DNA of 23,402 nucleotides from assembly GCA_902494535.1 (NCBI GenBank), contig CABUTO010000038.1, positions 1-23,402 of the forward strand, written 5' to 3'. How positions within the stretch are numbered: position 1 is the first letter of the stretch; every line of letters starts with the position of its first letter. The notes under the pieces were generated by a model. That model was not told the DNA's origin and ran no database searches. It worked only from the letters and a program-made list of their open reading frames with translations. This DNA comes from an uncultured Collinsella sp. GTDB lineage: Bacteria > Actinomycetota > Coriobacteriia > Coriobacteriales > Coriobacteriaceae. The position numbers and the translations under genes were made by a program. This document shows, in pieces, positions 20,423 through 23,402 of the stretch.

Positions 20423-23200
20423 ATGGCACAGGAATTCACTTTTACCGTTAACGGCGTCGAGCGCACGACGACTCAGAACAAGCCGCTGCTGCGCTATCTG
20501 CGCGACGACCTGCACATTCACTCCGCCAAGGACGGCTGCTCCGAGGGCGCCTGCGGTACCTGCACCATCCATGTGGACGGTGCGGCCGTCAAGGCGTGCG
20601 TGCTGACCACCGCTCTTGCCGCCGGCCGCAACATCGTGACCGTCGAGGGCCTGCCCGAGGACGTGCGCGAGGCCTTTGTGTACGCCTTTGGCGCCGTGGG
20701 CGCCGTGCAGTGCGGTTTTTGCATCCCCGGCATGGTCATGGCGGGCGCGGCGCTCATCGCCGAGGATCCCGAGCCCACCGAGGAGCAGATCAAGTACGCC
20801 ATCCGCGGCAACGTCTGCCGCTGCACCGGCTACAAAAAGATTATCGAGGGCATCTCGCTGGCCGCTGCGGTGCTCCGTGGCGAAAAGCAGATCGACGAGG
20901 ACCTGGAGCGCGGCGATGACTACGGCGTGGGCAAGCGCGCCTTCCGTATCGACGTGCGCAAGAAGGTGCTTGGTGAGGGCAAGTACCCCGATGATATCGA
21001 CGAGCTTGATCAGCCGGGCCTGACCTATGCCAGCGCCGTGCGCTCCAAGTATCCGCGCGCCCGTGTGCTCTCCATCGACACCTCCAAGGCCGAGGCCCTG
21101 CCCGGTGTGGTGGGCATCCTGCGCGCCGAGGACGTGCCGGTCAACCAGGTCGGCCACCTTATTCAGGACTGGGACGTCATGATCGCCCAGGGCGATATCA
21201 CCCGCTGCGTGGGTGACGCCATCGTGTTGGTGGTCGCCGAGGACGAGGCGACGCTCGAGAAGGCCAAGAAGCTCGTCAAGATCGATTACGAGCCTCTGGA
21301 GCCCGTGCGCAACATCGCCGAGGCCAGGGCCGCCGACGCCCCGCGCCTGCATGACAGCTTCTTTGCCTTCGGCAACACGGTGGAGCTCAAGGACAACGTG
21401 TGCCAGAGCCGCCACGTGACGCGCGGCGACGCCGCCAAGGCGCTGGCCGAAAGCGCGTTCACCGTGACGCAGCGCTTTACCACGCCCTTTACCGAGCATG
21501 CCTTCTTGGAGCCCGAGTGCGCCGTCGCCTTCCCGTACAAGAACGGCGTCAAGGTGCAGTCGACCGACCAGGGCGCCTACGATACGCGCAAAGAGTGTGC
21601 CCACATGTTTGGCTGGGACAACGAGCCCGAGCGCGTGGTCGTCGAGACCATGCTCGTGGGTGGCGGCTTTGGCGGCAAGGAGGACGTGTCCATCCAGCAC
21701 CTTGCCGCGCTCGCCGCGTATAAGTTCCAACGCCCTGTGAAGTGCAAGCTCACGCGCGCCGAGTCGCTCGCGTTCCATCCCAAGCGCCATGCCATGGACG
21801 GTACCTTTACGCTGGGTTGCGACGCCGAGGGCAACTTTACCGGTCTGGACTGCGAGATCAACTTTGATACCGGCGCCTACGCATCGCTGTGCGGTCCGGT
21901 GCTCGAGCGCGCCTGTACGCATGCCGTCGGCCCCTACAAGTACCAGAACACCGACATTCGCGGTTTTGGCTACTACACCAACAACCCGCCCGCCGGCGCG
22001 TACCGTGGCTTTGGCGTTTGCCAGTCCGAGTTTGCGCTCGAGAGCCTGATCGACCTACTGGCAGAGAAGGTCGGCCTGGATCCGTGGGAGATTCGTTACA
22101 GAAACGCCATCGAGCCGGGCGAGGTTTTGCCCAACGGCCAGATTGCCGACTGCTCCACGGCGCTTAAGGAGACACTGCTCGAGGTCAAGGATGCCTACTA
22201 CGCGCATCCCGGACACGCCGGTATCGCCTGCGCCATGAAGAACGCCGGTGTGGGCGTGGGCCTGCCCGATGCCGGCCGCTGCAAGATTCGCGTCGAGAAC
22301 GGCGTGGCCGTGGTCTATGCCGCCACGTCCGACATCGGCCAGGGCTGCAACACGGTCTTTTTGCAGGACGTTGCCGAGGCCTGCGGTCTGCCGCTGAGCT
22401 GCATTGCCAACGGCGAGTGCTCCACCGAGAACGCTCCCGACTCCGGCACTACGTCTGGCTCGCGTCAGACGGTCGTGACCGGCGAGGCCGTGCGCGGCGC
22501 CGCCTTCCTACTGCGCGATGCTATGGTTGGCGTCGAGGCCGGCAAGCCCGCGCCCGATGCTCTCGTGAGCGCACATGGCGACGGCGTCAAGATCGAGTAC
22601 GACGACGGCCGCGCCTATCAGCTGCACACGCAGGAGCTCGTCGCCGGCCAGGGTATGCATCCTCAGGATCCCGCGGCCGCCATCAAGGCGCTTGAGGGAT
22701 GCGAGTTTGGCTACGTGTACCTGGAGCCGACCGACAAGCTGGGTGCGGATGTTCCCAACCCAAAGAGCCACATCTGCTACGGCTTTGCCACACATGTGGT
22801 CATTTTGGATGATGACGGTCGCGTGAGCGAGGTTTATGCCGCGCACGATTCCGGCAAGGTGGTCAACCCCATCTCCATCCAAGGTCAGATCGAAGGTGGC
22901 GTGCTCATGGGTATGGGCTATGCGCTTACCGAGGACTGGCCGCTCAAGGACTGCGTGCCCCAGGCAAGGTACGGTACGCTCGGGCTGTTCCGTGCGCCCG
23001 AGATTCCGGATATCCACGCCATCTACGTGGAGAAGGACGAGCTGCTGCCCGTGGCATACGGCGGCAAGGGCATCGGCGAGATCGCAACAATCCCCACGGC
23101 GCCCGCCGTACAGAACGCCTATCGCGCATTCGACGGCAAGCTGCGTCCGGATCTGCCCATGGTGGATACGCCCTACAGCCGCGTTCGCAACCGCGGGTAG
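20423..23200 (+). CDS. xdhD: XdhD-type molybdenum hydroxylase (selenium-dependent xanthine dehydrogenase family)
   Basis: Molybdopterin enzyme hydroxylating xanthine, hypoxanthine or, in reverse, urate. The 925-residue protein fuses a 2Fe-2S subunit (C39, C44, C47, C59, then C97, C100, C132, C134) to the molybdenum subunit. GGGFGGKED lies near residue 413, AYRGFGVCQSEFALE with the substrate-binding Arg near 525, and YGGKGIGEIATIPTAP with the catalytic Glu near 885. The FAD domain of classical xanthine dehydrogenase is absent, as in E. coli XdhD. No in-frame TGA is present; selenium in this family is a labile cofactor, not selenocysteine. GAAGGGAATC precedes the ATG. Confidence 0.93.
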   Translation: MAQEFTFTVNGVERTTTQNKPLLRYLRDDLHIHSAKDGCSEGACGTCTIHVDGAAVKACVLTTALAAGRNIVTVEGLPEDVREAFVYAFGAVGAVQCGFCIPGMVMAGAALIAEDPEPTEEQIKYAIRGNVCRCTGYKKIIEGISLAAAVLRGEKQIDEDLERGDDYGVGKRAFRIDVRKKVLGEGKYPDDIDELDQPGLTYASAVRSKYPRARVLSIDTSKAEALPGVVGILRAEDVPVNQVGHLIQDWDVMIAQGDITRCVGDAIVLVVAEDEATLEKAKKLVKIDYEPLEPVRNIAEARAADAPRLHDSFFAFGNTVELKDNVCQSRHVTRGDAAKALAESAFTVTQRFTTPFTEHAFLEPECAVAFPYKNGVKVQSTDQGAYDTRKECAHMFGWDNEPERVVVETMLVGGGFGGKEDVSIQHLAALAAYKFQRPVKCKLTRAESLAFHPKRHAMDGTFTLGCDAEGNFTGLDCEINFDTGAYASLCGPVLERACTHAVGPYKYQNTDIRGFGYYTNNPPAGAYRGFGVCQSEFALESLIDLLAEKVGLDPWEIRYRNAIEPGEVLPNGQIADCSTALKETLLEVKDAYYAHPGHAGIACAMKNAGVGVGLPDAGRCKIRVENGVAVVYAATSDIGQGCNTVFLQDVAEACGLPLSCIANGECSTENAPDSGTTSGSRQTVVTGEAVRGAAFLLRDAMVGVEAGKPAPDALVSAHGDGVKIEYDDGRAYQLHTQELVAGQGMHPQDPAAAIKALEGCEFGYVYLEPTDKLGADVPNPKSHICYGFATHVVILDDDGRVSEVYAAHDSGKVVNPISIQGQIEGGVLMGMGYALTEDWPLKDCVPQARYGTLGLFRAPEIPDIHAIYVEKDELLPVAYGGKGIGEIATIPTAPAVQNAYRAFDGKLRPDLPMVDTPYSRVRNRG

Positions 23201-23206
23201 GGTAGG

Positions 23207-23240
23207 GCGCGGACAGCCATTACTGACGGGCCGTCCGCGC
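23207..23240 (+). terminator. Hairpin after xdhD
   Basis: GCGCGGAC (23207-23214) pairs with GTCCGCGC (23233-23240), and inner bases can extend it. There is no T-run, so it resembles the intercistronic hairpins in this operon more than a classical terminator. It may be the end of the operon or another processing point. Confidence 0.5.
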
Positions 23241-23284
23241 TCAACATCAACTGCATATGCTGCGCCTCTGGCCCCAGCTCCATC

Positions 23285-23402
23285 TGAACTGCACCCCAAA
23301 ACTTGGACGGCTTAAATAAGAACTACGCCGCAAGGGACTGTCTCCGGAACTCCTCCGGGGTCAGTCCCTTCAGTTTAACCTGGCGCCTCCTCGTGTTCCA
23401 AT
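23285..23402 (-). mobile_element. IS3-family insertion sequence, one end (partial)
   Basis: The end TGAACTGCACCCCAAAAC, continuing to CTTGGAC (about 23285-23308), looks like an IS3-family terminal inverted repeat, starting with TG. It borders the transposase stop by a short distance. The rest of the element lies beyond the window, so target duplication cannot be checked. It sits 85 bases after xdhD. Confidence 0.75.
23323..23402 (-). CDS. IS3-family transposase (OrfB), C-terminal fragment
   Basis: Reading the - strand gives WNTRRRQVKLKGLTPEEFRR then QSLAA and TAG at 23323-23325. This is the conserved C-terminal end of IS3/IS150-type OrfB, a DDE integrase-like transposase whose family commonly ends KLKGLTPxEFR. 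Only the last 25 full codons are inside the window; the gene continues past the right edge. No statement on intactness is possible. Confidence 0.82.
   Translation of the reverse strand, partial: WNTRRRQVKLKGLTPEEFRRQSLAA

Noticed and set aside
19895..21922. 675-residue - strand ORF
   Set aside because: It is antisense to the polyferredoxin and xdhD genes, both of which have full motif sets; its composition (Ala, Gly, His, Leu, Val rich) is typical of shadow frames.
20423..23200. Selenocysteine codon in xdhD
   Set aside because: The frame has no internal TGA; selenium in this family is a labile cofactor.

Overview
This window looks like a gut-type member of the Coriobacteriia (Actinomycetota), most probably a Collinsella-like species. 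That placement is an inference from the GC-rich coding sequence, the style of the ribosomal proteins, the Collinsella-like intergenic repeats and the gene content; no 16S gene is present. All protein assignments were made by eye from translated sequence, without database searches.

Layout. (1) 1-6240: a ribosomal protein cluster of the S10/spc type, all on the + strand: L3, L4, L23, L2, S19, L22, S3, L16, L29, S17, L14, L24, closed by a strong terminator. It is cut at both ends. No rpsJ (S10) lies directly before rplC, and the terminator follows rplX where rplE would normally come. Candidate promoter and leader sequences before rplC and rplB, and a structured gap before rplN, suggest three transcriptional modules. 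(2) 6240-8560: a repeat-bearing spacer, then a Gfo/Idh/MocA oxidoreductase coupled to a DeoR-family regulator. (3) 8427-8857: a convergent intergenic region with a bidirectional terminator, two copies of a 39-bp hairpin repeat and a regular ~80-bp-period array of inverted repeats. (4) 8857-12027, - strand: a U32 (RlhA-like) protein and an RluA-family pseudouridine synthase, a probable RNA-modification operon. (5) 12210-12775: ridA with its own promoter, ending at a bidirectional terminator. (6) 12818-23240: a purine/urate utilisation locus. A YheO-type regulator is divergent from an NCS2 purine permease, followed by ssnA, ygfK, an RnfB-like polyferredoxin and xdhD. (7) From about 23285 the window runs into the end of an IS3-family element.

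How the genes fit together. The permease, SsnA, YgfK and XdhD are hallmarks of the anaerobic purine/uric-acid degradation cluster known from E. coli (ygfK-ssnA-ygfM-xdhD) and gut anaerobes. The permease would import xanthine or urate. XdhD (molybdenum plus two 2Fe-2S) and YgfK (FAD/NAD(P)H plus Fe-S) would do the redox chemistry, and SsnA a hydrolytic step. The FAD subunit YgfM found between ssnA and xdhD in E. coli is missing here, and a four-cluster ferredoxin sits next to xdhD instead, suggesting a different electron route. The later genes ygeW, ygeX, ygeY and hyuA are not in the window. The divergent promoter region carries candidate operator repeats and a Fur-box-like sequence inside the permease promoter.
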